Below are positions 42,356 through 50,719 of a DNA stretch of 64,000 nt, piece after piece. The position numbers were made by a program, and so were the translations under genes. The notes beneath the pieces were generated by a model that saw only the letters and a program-made list of their open reading frames with translations, was not told the origin of the DNA and made no database searches. This DNA comes from Actinomycetes bacterium. Lineage in GTDB: Bacteria; Actinomycetota; Acidimicrobiia; Acidimicrobiales; RAAP-2. The DNA is taken from NCBI GenBank assembly GCA_021779855.1, contig JAJXZW010000004.1:42926-106925 (forward strand). The letters run 5' to 3'. The number at the start of each line of letters is the position of its first letter. The first letter of the stretch is position 1.

Positions 42356-43573
42356 CTAGCAGGAGAGGGCGTTGCGCGTGGCGACGACGCCCGCGGCCGC
42401 GTCGACCAGGGTCGCGCGGGCCACGGCGCCCGTCGTGACGGCGGCCGCGATCGCCGAGGCGGTCGCGCGCGCGAGGGCCAGGGCGCCCGTCGGGGTGGGC
42501 GACGGGCCGGCGAGCACGAGGTCGGCGCCGGCCGCCACCGCCTGGACCGCGGCCGCCGGGACCGAGAGCCCGGCGGCGGAGATCGCCCCCGCACTCAGCG
42601 AGTCGGTCATCGTGAGCCCGCGGAAGCCCATCCGCTCGCGCAGGTACCGGTAGACGACCGGCGACAGGCTCGCCGGTCGGGCCGTCAGGCCCGGCACGCG
42701 GGCGTTGGCGACCATGACCGCCGGGACCCCGGCGGCGATCGCGGCGCTGAAGGGGGCGAGGTCCGCACCGACGAGCTGGGGCCAGGGCCGGGTGGCGGCC
42801 GGCCCGTCGTCGGTGTTGCCCGTCGCCCCGCCGAGGCCCGGGAAGTGCTTGGCCACCGCGGTGACGCCGGCGGCCGCGAGGCCCTGGGCGAAGGCGGTGC
42901 CGTCGGCCGCGACGGTGGCCGGCACCCCGGAGAACGAGCGCAGCCCGTCGGGGTCGCGCCGCCCCGGGTAGGCGGTGCTGGAGTCGACGTCGAGCACCGG
43001 GGCGAGGTCGACGTTGAGCCCGGCCGCGACCATCGAGGCGCCCAGGCGCTCGCCCGCGAGCCGGATGCGGGCCGGGTCGAAGCGCGCCCCCATGGTCTTC
43101 GCCCACGGGGGCGCCGCGACCAGGTTGGTCAGGCGCGCGACCCCGCCGCCCTCCTCGTCGCTCATCACGAGCATCCGCAGCCCGTCGGGCGTCATCGTCT
43201 GGAGCCGGGCGACGACGCTCGAGAAGGCGGCCGGGGCGCGCTCCCCGAAGACGAGCACCGCCCCGAAGCCGGCGTGGGCGGCCGGTCCGACCGCCCCGAT
43301 GTGTCCGGCGCCGATCGAGACGGCCACCACCTCCTCGGCGAGGCGCGCGACGCCCCAGCCGCTGACCAGGCGGCGCGCGCAGACGAGGTCACCGACCGAC
43401 CCGGCGGCGGCCGTCGTGGTGGTGGTCGGGAGAGCGGGCCCCCCCAGGGTCGTGGTGGTCGACGAGGTGGCCGTCGTGGTCGAGCTCGCCCCGACGAGCC
43501 CGGGGGCCGCCGCGGCCGCCGCGGCGAGGCCCCCGACGACGAGACGGGCCAGGCTCCGGGTCACGCGCCGCAC
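42356..43573 (-). CDS. Secreted glycoside hydrolase family 3 protein (NagZ-like)
   Basis: A 405-aa exported protein: signal peptide (residues 1-29, Arg-rich then Ala-rich), a Thr-rich linker (about 30-57), then a GH3 domain similar to beta-N-acetylglucosaminidase. AKHFPGLGG near residue 236 and the nucleophile Asp in LTMTDSLSAGAI near 340 are present. The acid/base motif DSH of typical NagZ is absent (GNTDDGPA instead), so chemistry may differ. Likely acts on peptidoglycan outside the membrane. Start GTG 43573 is 6 nt after TAGCGT; GTG 43576 is an alternative. Confidence 0.85.
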   Translation of the reverse strand: MRRVTRSLARLVVGGLAAAAAAAPGLVGASSTTTATSSTTTTLGGPALPTTTTTAAAGSVGDLVCARRLVSGWGVARLAEEVVAVSIGAGHIGAVGPAAHAGFGAVLVFGERAPAAFSSVVARLQTMTPDGLRMLVMSDEEGGGVARLTNLVAAPPWAKTMGARFDPARIRLAGERLGASMVAAGLNVDLAPVLDVDSSTAYPGRRDPDGLRSFSGVPATVAADGTAFAQGLAAAGVTAVAKHFPGLGGATGNTDDGPAATRPWPQLVGADLAPFSAAIAAGVPAVMVANARVPGLTARPASLSPVVYRYLRERMGFRGLTMTDSLSAGAISAAGLSVPAAAVQAVAAGADLVLAGPSPTPTGALALARATASAIAAAVTTGAVARATLVDAAAGVVATRNALSC

Positions 43574-43579
43574 CACCTC

Positions 43580-43585
43580 ACGCTA
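43580..43585 (-). promoter_or_regulatory. -10 hexamer TAGCGT of the GH3 gene
   Basis: Minus strand; 6 nt before GTG 43573. Confidence 0.5.
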
Positions 43586-43614
43586 GGGGTGCGTCGCCCC
43601 GCGCCCCCTGTCAG

Positions 43615-43620
43615 TACGCT
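43615..43620 (+). promoter_or_regulatory. -10 hexamer TACGCT of the dioxygenase gene
   Basis: Ends 8 nt before GTG 43629. Confidence 0.45.
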
Positions 43621-43628
43621 TAGTCGCC

Positions 43629-44414
43629 GTGACGACCCTTACGCCCGCGGTCTTCGTCGGCCACGGCAGCCCCATGAACGCCCTCGAGCAGAACCGCTAC
43701 ACCGAGGCGTGGTCGCGTTTCGGCGCCACGGTCTCGCCCCGCGCGGTCCTCGTGGTCTCGGCCCACTGGTACGTCAACATCACCGCCGTGACCGCGATGA
43801 CCCGGCCGCGCACCATCCACGACTTCTACGGCTTCCCGACCGAGCTGTTCGCCGTCGACTACCCCGCCCCCGGCGACCCCGAGGTCGCCGCGCGCGTGAG
43901 CGAGGTCGTCAAGCCCACCTACGTCGGCCTCGACGCGGACAGCTGGGGCATCGACCACGGCACCTGGTCGGTCCTCGTGCACATGTTCCCCCGGGCCGAC
44001 GTGCCCGTCCTGCAGCTGTCGGTCAACGCGCAGATGTCCGTCGAGGAGCACCTCGCCCTGGGGGCACGCCTCCACGAGCTGCGCACCGAGGGCGTCCTCA
44101 TCGTGGGCAGTGGCAACGTCGTGCACAACCTGCGGCTGCTCGACTGGAGCGCACCGGGCGTAGGCGAGGACTGGGCGCACCGCTTCGACGAGGCGGCCCG
44201 CGAGGTGATGACCCACGACCCCGCCGGGCTGGGCGCGATGCGCGGCCACCCCGACTTCGCCCGGGCCGTGCCCACCCCCGACCACTTCTTGCCCCTCGCC
44301 TACCTGGCTGGTCTGGCCGGCGCGGCGAACCAGCGCGCCGAGACCCTCGTCGACGGCTACGAGATGGGCTCGCTGTCGATGACCGCCTACCAACTGCCCG
44401 GCGCGACCCTCTAG
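43629..44414 (+). CDS. ygiD: Extradiol ring-cleavage dioxygenase, class III (4,5-DOPA dioxygenase/YgiD-like)
   Basis: A 261-aa LigB-superfamily protein. Metal-ligand candidates are in [12 protein letters not shown] (His near 12), LVVSAHWYV (His near 46) and [14 protein letters not shown] (His near 115-124). [14 protein letters not shown] near 159 and [13 protein letters not shown] near 217 complete the YgiD pattern. Family members open catechols such as DOPA, though the physiological role in bacteria is unclear. Shares the CTAG stop with hisIE. Confidence 0.88.
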   Translation: MTTLTPAVFVGHGSPMNALEQNRYTEAWSRFGATVSPRAVLVVSAHWYVNITAVTAMTRPRTIHDFYGFPTELFAVDYPAPGDPEVAARVSEVVKPTYVGLDADSWGIDHGTWSVLVHMFPRADVPVLQLSVNAQMSVEEHLALGARLHELRTEGVLIVGSGNVVHNLRLLDWSAPGVGEDWAHRFDEAAREVMTHDPAGLGAMRGHPDFARAVPTPDHFLPLAYLAGLAGAANQRAETLVDGYEMGSLSMTAYQLPGATL

Positions 44415-44959
44415 GGCCCGGTCGCCCGCCGGCGCAGCTCGTCCTCGACGAGAGCCGGGTCGAGGCCGCGCGCGCGCAGGAGCAAGAGGGCGTGGAAGTA
44501 GAGGTCCGCGGCCTCCTCGACGACGCGCTCGTCGGACTCGGCGAGGGCCGCCACCGCGAGCTCGACCGCCTCCTCGCCCACCTTGCGAGCATTGAGCGCG
44601 ACGCCGGCGGCCAGCTGGCGCGCCACGTAGGAGTCCTCGCCCGCCTCGGCCTCGCGACGCAGGATCCGACGCCACAGCCAGGGGCTGAAGCACGAGGTCG
44701 AGCCCTCGTGGCAGGTTGGCCCGGCGGGGTGCGCGCGCACCAGGAGCGCGTCGTCGTCGCAGTCCGGGACGACCTCGACGACGTGGAGGACGTTCCCCGA
44801 CGTCTCACCCTTCCGCCACAGCCGCTGGCGCGAGCGCGAGAAGAAGTGGACCTCGCCGGTCTCGCGCGTGCGCGCGAGCGCCTCGTCGTCCATCCACCCG
44901 AGCATCAGGACCCGGCCCGTCGTCTCGTCCTGGACGATGGCCGCGCGAAGCTCGCTCAC
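44411..44959 (-). CDS. hisIE: Bifunctional phosphoribosyl-AMP cyclohydrolase / phosphoribosyl-ATP pyrophosphatase
   Basis: Steps 2 and 3 of histidine synthesis in one 182-aa chain. HisI part (1-92): [33 protein letters not shown], and metal site [26 protein letters not shown] with C83 and C90. HisE part (about 95-175): [14 protein letters not shown] near 126-139 and [14 protein letters not shown]. Most actinobacteria keep HisI and HisE as separate proteins, so the fusion is a useful lineage mark. Last gene of the his operon; GTG start overlaps the hisF stop. Confidence 0.95.
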   Translation of the reverse strand: MSELRAAIVQDETTGRVLMLGWMDDEALARTRETGEVHFFSRSRQRLWRKGETSGNVLHVVEVVPDCDDDALLVRAHPAGPTCHEGSTSCFSPWLWRRILRREAEAGEDSYVARQLAAGVALNARKVGEEAVELAVAALAESDERVVEEAADLYFHALLLLRARGLDPALVEDELRRRATGP

Positions 44960-45702
44960 CCGACCACCTCCCGAAGCCGCACGCCGCAGGCCACGACCGC
45001 CTGGCGCAGGGCGCCCAGCCCGCCCGGGTCCTCGTGGACGATCGAGGCGACCAGCGCCGCATCGGCCACCGCCAGCGCCTCGGCGACGTGGCGGGCCGAG
45101 CCGGCGCCCCCCGACGCGATGACCGGCACGGGGACCGCGTCGCGGACCCGGCGGGTGAGCTCGAGGTCGTAGCCGGTGCGCCGACCGTCCTGGCGGATCG
45201 AGGTGAGCAGGATCTCCCCCGCGCCGCGGGCCGCCGCCTCCTTCGCCCAGGGCACCACCCCCACCGAGGTCGCGACGCGACCGCCGTGGGTGTGCACGAC
45301 GTCCTCGCCCGCGTCGATCGCCACGACGACCGCCTGGGAGCCGAAGCGCTCGGCCACCCCGGTCACGAGGCCCGGGTCCGCGAGCGCGGCCGAGTTGAGC
45401 GAGACCCGGTCCGCGCCCGCCTCGATCACCCGCGTGGCGTCCGCCACGCTGCGGATGCCCCCGCCGACGGTGAAGGGGATGGCCACGACGTCGGCCACGC
45501 GCTCGACCACCTCGGTGAGCGTCGCCGCCTCCTCGGGGGTCGCCGCGATGTCGAGGAGCACCAGCTCGTCGGCGCCGCCCTCGCTGTAGTGGCGGGCCAG
45601 CTCGACCGGGTCGCCCACGTCACGCAGCCCGACGAAGCTGACGCCCTTCACCACGCGGCCGTGGGCGACGTCGAGGCAGGGGATCAGGCGGGGCAGAGGC
45701 AT
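44956..45702 (-). CDS. hisF: Imidazole glycerol phosphate synthase, cyclase subunit
   Basis: A 248-aa TIM barrel using ammonia from HisH to make imidazole glycerol phosphate. Catalytic D11 (IPCLDVAHG) and D130 ([10 protein letters not shown]) fall exactly at the expected positions. Phosphate sites VGGGIRS near 79 and SGGAGS near 207 are intact. ATG 45702 lies inside the last codons of hisH (19-nt overlap); the frame is open further upstream but only as shadow of hisH. Confidence 0.97.
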   Translation of the reverse strand: MPLPRLIPCLDVAHGRVVKGVSFVGLRDVGDPVELARHYSEGGADELVLLDIAATPEEAATLTEVVERVADVVAIPFTVGGGIRSVADATRVIEAGADRVSLNSAALADPGLVTGVAERFGSQAVVVAIDAGEDVVHTHGGRVATSVGVVPWAKEAAARGAGEILLTSIRQDGRRTGYDLELTRRVRDAVPVPVIASGGAGSARHVAEALAVADAALVASIVHEDPGGLGALRQAVVACGVRLREVVG

Positions 45703-46235
45703 CGCTCGAGGAAGGCCAGGCCGGCCGGTCCGCTCTTCTCGGGGTGGAACTGGACGCCGAGGAACGATCCGGCACGGATCGCCGCCACCTCCCCCTCGGC
45801 CCAGGCGACGCCCGCCTCGCTCTTCGCGACGTAGGAGTGGGCGAAGTAGTAGGTGTCGCGCCAGGGCTCCACCTCGCACCACCCCAGCCGGGGCACCCTC
45901 GACGCCGCGAGGCGCACGACCTCCCCGGGCGCGAGCCCCAGCCCCTCGACCCCGCCGTCCTCCTCGCTGCGCCCGAGGGCGAGCTGCAGCCCGAGGCAGA
46001 TCCCGAGGGTCGCGCCCCCGTTCTCCACCCGGCGCGCCAGGGCCTCGGCCGCCCCCGTCACGCGCAGGTGGGCCATAGCGCTGCGCGCCGAGCCCACCCC
46101 CGGCAGGATCACGAGGTCGGCCCCCTCGATGGCGGTGTCGTCGCTCGTGACGACCCCACGCGCGCCCAGGTGCGCGAGCGCGGCGAGCACGCTGCGGGTG
46201 TTGCCCGCTCCGTAGTCCACCACGACGACGCTCAC
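45684..46235 (-). CDS. hisH: Imidazole glycerol phosphate synthase, glutaminase subunit
   Basis: A 183-aa class I glutamine amidotransferase with triad C80 (LGICLGLQL), H164 and E166 (VQFHPEKSG). The VDYGAGNTRSVLAAL start and the LPGVGSA oxyanion strand are typical. The canonical PGVGxF(G) and GICLGMQ become PGVGSAR and GICLGLQ, ordinary variation. GTG 46235 overlaps the hisCB stop as GTGA. Confidence 0.96.
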   Translation of the reverse strand: MSVVVVDYGAGNTRSVLAALAHLGARGVVTSDDTAIEGADLVILPGVGSARSAMAHLRVTGAAEALARRVENGGATLGICLGLQLALGRSEEDGGVEGLGLAPGEVVRLAASRVPRLGWCEVEPWRDTYYFAHSYVAKSEAGVAWAEGEVAAIRAGSFLGVQFHPEKSGPAGLAFLERCLCPA

Positions 46236-47749
46236 AGCGTGCCCTTGGTGGAGGCCACCTCCGTGCCCGAGCGCGCGAGCGCCTCGCGCAGAGCGCGGCC
46301 CACCGCCTTGAAGGCCGCCTCGGACGTGTGGTGGGCGTTGCGCCCCGTCGCCGTGACGTGCAGGGTGATCCGGGCGGTCTGGACGAGCGACTCCAGGGCG
46401 TGGGCGACCATCCCCTCGTCGGGCTCGACCGCGATCGCGGCCGTGGCGCGACCCGAGAGGTCCACTACGGCGTGGGCGAGGGCCTCGTCCATCGGGACGC
46501 GGGCCTCACCGTAGCGGGCCCGGCCCCGCCGGTCCCCGAGGGCCCGGTCGAGGGCCTCGCCGAGGGCCCGCAGGGCGTCCTCGACGGTGTGGTGGCTGCC
46601 CGTCTCGGCGTCGCCGACCCCCTCGAGGCGCAGGTCCATCCCCGCGTTGAAGGCGAGCTGGGTGATCATGTGGTCGTAGAAGCCCTGGCCGGTGTCGACG
46701 AGGACCCGGCCCGCCCCGTCGGGGCGCAGCCGCACCGAGAGGCGCGTCTCGGCGGTGGCGCGCGCGTAGCGGGTCCAGGGCTCGGCCGGGCTCGTCCCGG
46801 CCATCTCGGTCGCGAGGCACTCGAGCAGGAAGTCATTGTCGACCTCGTCGCGCACGCTCACCCGCAGGCCGCCGGGGTACGCCCGCGTGACCGCCCCGTA
46901 GGGCAAGAGCCGCTCCACGAGCGACTCGGGGTCGTCCATCGGCACGAAGAGGAAGTTGGTCGACGAGGGGAGCGGCGCGAGCCCCAGGGCGGTCATCTCC
47001 CGGGCCAGCCGCTCGCGCTCCGCGAGGGTCGCCGACACGTCGACCGGCGTGGCGAGGGCGGCCGACGCCAGGGCGGCCGACAGCGAGGACACCGACAGGG
47101 GCGCCTGGCGCGAGGCCACGGCCGCGATCGTCTCGGGGGCGGCGAGCGCGTAGCCGACCCGCGCCCCCGCGAGGCCGAAGGCCTTGGAGAACGTCCGCAG
47201 CACGATCGCCCCGCGAGCGAGGCCCTCACGGGCGTCGAGCCCGGCGTACTGGGCGTAGGCCTCGTCGAGGACGAGCTGGCCCGAGGTCGCTGGCACCTCC
47301 ACCATCTCGCCGGTCGGGTTGTTCGGCCGGCAGACGAAGACGAGGTCGGCCCCTGCCGGCTCCTCGACCACGGTCGCACCGGCCATGAGCGCCGCGTAGC
47401 GGTACATCGAGTAGGTGAAGCCCGGCACCGTCGCGACGGTCCCCCCTTCGGCGTAGAGGCGCGCGAGCAGGACGATGAACTCGTCGCTGCCCGCTCCGAG
47501 CGCGACCTGGTCGAGCCCGACGCCGTGGTGCTCGGCGATCGCCCGGCGCAGGGGCTCGTAGCGACCGCGGTCGTACTCGTTGACCTCGGCGAGGGCCCGG
47601 GCGAGCGTTGCCGGGCGGGCGCTCGGCGGCGGGACGGCGGCGACGTTGCCGTCGAAGCGCACGATCCGTGCGGGGTCGAGGCCGACCCGGGCCGCGATCG
47701 CCTCGGTCGACGGCGGCCAGCGGTAGCTCTCGAGGGCCTCGGGCCTCAT
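46232..47749 (-). CDS. hisCB: HisC-HisB fusion: histidinol-phosphate aminotransferase + imidazoleglycerol-phosphate dehydratase
   Basis: One uninterrupted 505-codon frame. Residues 1-about 312 are a class I/II aminotransferase (VCRPNNPTGEMV at 139-150, LDEAYAQY at 161-168, PLP lysine K189 in FSKAFGLAGARVGY). Residues about 320-505 are IGP dehydratase with both metal signatures, SHHTVEDALRALGEAL and GRNAHHTSEAAFKAVGRAL. Linker near 313-325 (LATEMAGTSPAEPW). An internal ATG at 46804 (residue 316) could start a separate HisB, but no ribosome site precedes it. Both ends overlap neighbours (ATGA with hisD, GTGA with hisH). Confidence 0.93.
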   Translation of the reverse strand: MRPEALESYRWPPSTEAIAARVGLDPARIVRFDGNVAAVPPPSARPATLARALAEVNEYDRGRYEPLRRAIAEHHGVGLDQVALGAGSDEFIVLLARLYAEGGTVATVPGFTYSMYRYAALMAGATVVEEPAGADLVFVCRPNNPTGEMVEVPATSGQLVLDEAYAQYAGLDAREGLARGAIVLRTFSKAFGLAGARVGYALAAPETIAAVASRQAPLSVSSLSAALASAALATPVDVSATLAERERLAREMTALGLAPLPSSTNFLFVPMDDPESLVERLLPYGAVTRAYPGGLRVSVRDEVDNDFLLECLATEMAGTSPAEPWTRYARATAETRLSVRLRPDGAGRVLVDTGQGFYDHMITQLAFNAGMDLRLEGVGDAETGSHHTVEDALRALGEALDRALGDRRGRARYGEARVPMDEALAHAVVDLSGRATAAIAVEPDEGMVAHALESLVQTARITLHVTATGRNAHHTSEAAFKAVGRALREALARSGTEVASTKGTL

Positions 47750-48804
47750 CGCCGCGCCGTCCGCTTGTGGGCCTCGAGGCCCTCGAGCTCGGCCAGGGCC
47801 TCGATCGTCGGGGCGAGGCGCGCCAGGCCCTCCTCGGTGACCCGCTGAACGGTCACGCACTTCATGAAGCTCTCGAGGCCGAGGCCGCCCGTCGAGCGCG
47901 CCCAGCCGCCGGTGGGCAGGACGTGGTTGCCACCGGTCGCGTAGTCGCCCGCCGGCACGGGCGCGTAGGGTCCGACGAAGACGGCCCCGGCGTTGCGGAT
48001 GCGCTCGGCGAGGGACTCGGCCCGAGGCCCGAGCAGCGCCACGTGCTCGGCGGCGAGGGCCTCCACCCGCTCGAGCGCCGCGTCGAGGTCGTCGCCGACC
48101 CACACGACGTGGCCCTTCGAGTCGGGGCCGTGCTCGAGCTGGGCGGCCAGCTCCTGGTCGATGATCGCCTGGTCGAAGCCGACGTCGGCCGCCACGACGA
48201 CCTCGCTCGGCCCGGCCGGCAGGTCGATGGCCACGTCGCGGCTCACGAGCAGCTTCGCCGCGTTCACCGCGCCGCCGCCGGGTCCGACGATCTTGTCCAC
48301 GGACCCGATCGACTCGGTACCGTAGGCCATCGCGGCGATGGCCTGGGCGCCACCGACGGCCCACACCTCGTCGACCCCGAGCAGCGCCGCGGCCGCGGCC
48401 ACCGTGGCCGCCCCGCGCGGGGGCGTGCACACGACGACGCGCTCGACCCCGGCCACCTGGGCCGGCACGGCCGTCATGACGAGCGAGGAGACGAGACCGG
48501 TCGGCACGTAGATCCCCACCGAGCGCAGTGGCGTCCAGCGTCGCTCCAGGGTCACCCCGGGCGACACCTCGAGGACCAGGTCGCGGGGGCGCTGGGCGGC
48601 GTGCCAGGTACGCACGTTGCGCGCCGCGGCGAGGACGGCCTCGGTCGGGAGGTCCCCGTAGGCGACGGCCCGCGCGGGGCCCTCGAGCGCCGTGCCGTCG
48701 AGGCGGTTCGACCAGTGCGCGAGCGCCGCGTCGCCGCGCTCGCGCACGTCGGCCACGATGGCCTCGACCGTGATCGAGGGGTCCGAGACGACCGAGCGGC
48801 TCAC
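47746..48804 (-). CDS. hisD: Histidinol dehydrogenase, short form
   Basis: Oxidises histidinol to histidine in two NAD-dependent steps. At 352 aa it is about 75 residues shorter than usual (about 430), mainly at the N-terminus: it opens at the VADVRERGDAAL helix. Catalytic and zinc residues are still recognisable: QLEHG (Q and H), AAEHVALL (Glu-His pair), AGDYATGGNHVLPT (Asp) and LEGLEAHKRT (His). GPGNxFV is altered to GPGGGAV. GTG 48804 overlaps the hisG stop; the frame upstream is only shadow. Confidence 0.9.
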   Translation of the reverse strand: MSRSVVSDPSITVEAIVADVRERGDAALAHWSNRLDGTALEGPARAVAYGDLPTEAVLAAARNVRTWHAAQRPRDLVLEVSPGVTLERRWTPLRSVGIYVPTGLVSSLVMTAVPAQVAGVERVVVCTPPRGAATVAAAAALLGVDEVWAVGGAQAIAAMAYGTESIGSVDKIVGPGGGAVNAAKLLVSRDVAIDLPAGPSEVVVAADVGFDQAIIDQELAAQLEHGPDSKGHVVWVGDDLDAALERVEALAAEHVALLGPRAESLAERIRNAGAVFVGPYAPVPAGDYATGGNHVLPTGGWARSTGGLGLESFMKCVTVQRVTEEGLARLAPTIEALAELEGLEAHKRTARR

Positions 48805-49658
48805 GGCACCATCCTCTCCACGGGCAGCGTGAGGATCGAGCTGGCCCCGGCCGCCTCGAGGCGCGGCAGGAGCGACCAGATGTCGGCCGCGGGAACCAGG
48901 GCGTGCACCGCCACCAGCCCCGAGCTCGCGAGGTCCATCACCGTCGGCGAGCCGCGCGTGGGCAGGATCGCCGTCACCTCGTCGAGGCGGTCGCGCGCGA
49001 CGTTGCACAGCAGGTACCGGTTGGCCCGCGCCGCCACCACCGAGCCGAGCACGGTCGTGAGCGTCCGGCGCGCCTCGCTGTCGGCGTCGGTGGGGCGCCC
49101 GACGAGCACCGCCTCGGACTCGAAGAGGACCCCGATCGCGCGTAGCCCGTTCGTGCGCAGCGTCGAGCCCGTCGAGACGAGGTCGATGATCGCGTCGGCG
49201 AGCCCGAGCCGCGGCGAGATCTCGACCGCGCCGGCCACGGTGACGACCTCGGCCGCCACCCCGCCCTCGGCCAGGCCCTTCGCGGCCAGGTGGGGGTGGG
49301 TGGTGGCGACGCGCCGACCCCCCAGGTCGGCCAGCGACCGCGCCGGGTCGGCGTCGGGCACGGCGGCTTGGAGAGAGCACGCGCCAAAGCCCAGGCGCAA
49401 GAGGACCTCCACGTTCGACTGGCGCTCGGCCACCAGGTCGAGGCCGGTGATGCCGCAGTCGACGACGCCGTCCTGGACGTACTCGGGCACGTCGTCGGCC
49501 CGCACGAAGAGCAGGTCGATCTCGGCGTTGCGACAGTGGGACTGCAGCACCCGCTCGCCCGGCTCCTGGGGGGCCACGCCGCTCGCCTCGAGGAGAGACC
49601 ACGACGGCTCGCGCAGACGGCCCTTCGAGGGCAGGGCCAAGGTGAGGCGCCGGCTCAT
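48801..49658 (-). CDS. hisG: ATP phosphoribosyltransferase, long form
   Basis: First, feedback-controlled step of histidine synthesis. The 285-aa product is the long HisG: catalytic domains (1-about 205; LALPSKGRLREPSWSLLEASG, DVPEYVQDGVVDCGITGLDLV, and the PRPP site DAIIDLVSTGSTLRTNGL near 155-172) followed by a C-terminal ACT-like regulatory domain (about 210-285) that binds histidine in relatives. Long HisG does not need HisZ. ATG 49658 overlaps the regulator stop (ATGA). Confidence 0.96.
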   Translation of the reverse strand: MSRRLTLALPSKGRLREPSWSLLEASGVAPQEPGERVLQSHCRNAEIDLLFVRADDVPEYVQDGVVDCGITGLDLVAERQSNVEVLLRLGFGACSLQAAVPDADPARSLADLGGRRVATTHPHLAAKGLAEGGVAAEVVTVAGAVEISPRLGLADAIIDLVSTGSTLRTNGLRAIGVLFESEAVLVGRPTDADSEARRTLTTVLGSVVAARANRYLLCNVARDRLDEVTAILPTRGSPTVMDLASSGLVAVHALVPAADIWSLLPRLEAAGASSILTLPVERMVP

Positions 49659-49966
49659 CGGCGCGCCTTCAGAACGGCCCGGTAGCCGCCCTCGCCGTGG
49701 TGCAGCCACTGGGCGACCCGGGTCACCGTCGCCGTGGAGGCGCCGGTGCGCCGGCTGATCTCCTGGTAGGGCACGCCCTCGTCCACCAGGCGCGCCACTT
49801 GGAGCCGCTGGCCCATCGCGTCGAGCTCGGTCATCGTGCACAGGTCGCGCAGGAACGCCGCCACGGTCGCCGGGTCGCGCAGCCGGCTGAAGGCCTCGAC
49901 GAGGTCGTCGAAGCGGTGCGTCGTCTCGGGCGTCGTCCCGGCGGGGAGGACTTTTCCACTGGTCAT
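49655..49966 (-). CDS. TrpR-superfamily regulator (YerC/YecD family), probable his-operon repressor
   Basis: A 103-aa helical protein. The TrpR-like helix-turn-helix occupies about residues 55-90: MGQRLQVARLVDEGVPYQEISRRTGASTATVTRVAQWL. It is the first gene of the his operon and translationally coupled to hisG. YerC-type proteins have been proposed by comparative genomics to control histidine genes in Gram-positive bacteria; the position here fits. ATG 49966 lies 6 nt after TAGCAT; GTG 49969 would add one residue. Confidence 0.85.
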   Translation of the reverse strand: MTSGKVLPAGTTPETTHRFDDLVEAFSRLRDPATVAAFLRDLCTMTELDAMGQRLQVARLVDEGVPYQEISRRTGASTATVTRVAQWLHHGEGGYRAVLKARR

Positions 49967-49996
49967 CACACCATGCTAATATGCTACTTCGCTGCT
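49967..49996. promoter_or_regulatory. Divergent his control region with ATGCTA direct repeats
   Basis: A 30-bp gap between the regulator and hisA. ATGCTA occurs at 49973-49978 and 49981-49986, 8 bp apart. The first copy read on the minus strand is the -10 (TAGCAT) of the his operon. Toward hisA, TACTTC (49985-49990) ends 6 nt before ATG 49997. A repressor on these repeats would silence both directions. Confidence 0.55.
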
Positions 49997-50683
49997 ATGC
50001 AACTCCTCCCGGCCGTCGACGTCCTCGGCACCGACGCGGTGCGCCTGGAGCGCGGCGACTACGACCGCGTCCTCTTCCGGCTCCCCCTGGAGCCGTTCAT
50101 CGCCCGCGTGGCCGCCACCGGCCCGGCGATGATCCACCTGGTCGACCTCGAGGGGGCCCGCGACGGGCACCCGCGCCCCGAAGTCGTCGCCCTCGGCGTG
50201 CGGGCCGCCGGGGCCGTGGCCGTGCAGGTGTCGGGCGGGCTACGCTCGGTCTCGGCGGCCCGAGCGGCGCTCGCCGCCGGGGCGGCGCGCGTCGTCGTCG
50301 GCACGGCGTTGTGGACCGGGCCCGGGACGCTGGCGGACTTCGTCGACGCGCTGGGCGACCGGCTGGTCGCCGCGCTCGACGTGCGCGACGGCCGTCTGGC
50401 CGTGCGGGGATGGACCGCGAGCTCGCTCGGACTCGACGAGGCGCTCGCCGCCTGCGTCGAGGCCGGGGTGAGCCGGCTGCACGTCACCGCGATCGAGCGC
50501 GACGGCACCCTGGGCGGGCCGGACCTCGCCCTCTACGAGCGGGTGTGCGCGAGCGGGCTGGCCGTCGTCGCGGCGGGCGGGGTGCGCGACGACGGCGACC
50601 TCGCCGACCTGGCGGCGGTGGGCTGCGAGGGGGCCGTCATGGGGATGGGCCTGCTCGCGCGCCTGGGGCTCGAGGGGAGCTGA
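49997..50683 (+). CDS. hisA: ProFAR isomerase HisA (or bifunctional PriA)
   Basis: A 228-aa TIM barrel for the fourth histidine step. The base Asp is in LLPAVDVLG (residue 8), the acid Asp in VAALDVRDG near 129, and the substrate Arg in AVRLERGDY near 17. Phosphate sites VSGGLRS (78-84) and AAGGVRD near 196 are intact. In many actinobacteria this protein (PriA) also does the TrpF step; the RGW motif after ALDVRDGRLAV is compatible, but sequence reading cannot prove it. It is divergent from the rest of the his genes. Confidence 0.92.
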   Translation: MQLLPAVDVLGTDAVRLERGDYDRVLFRLPLEPFIARVAATGPAMIHLVDLEGARDGHPRPEVVALGVRAAGAVAVQVSGGLRSVSAARAALAAGAARVVVGTALWTGPGTLADFVDALGDRLVAALDVRDGRLAVRGWTASSLGLDEALAACVEAGVSRLHVTAIERDGTLGGPDLALYERVCASGLAVVAAGGVRDDGDLADLAAVGCEGAVMGMGLLARLGLEGS

Positions 50684-50719
50684 GCCCCCCAATTACGTTC
50701 ACTATGCAATGATTAGACC

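Noticed and set aside
46232..47749. HisC and HisB as two overlapping genes
   Set aside because: No stop separates them and the internal ATG has no ribosome site; a fusion is the simplest reading, though an internal start cannot be excluded.
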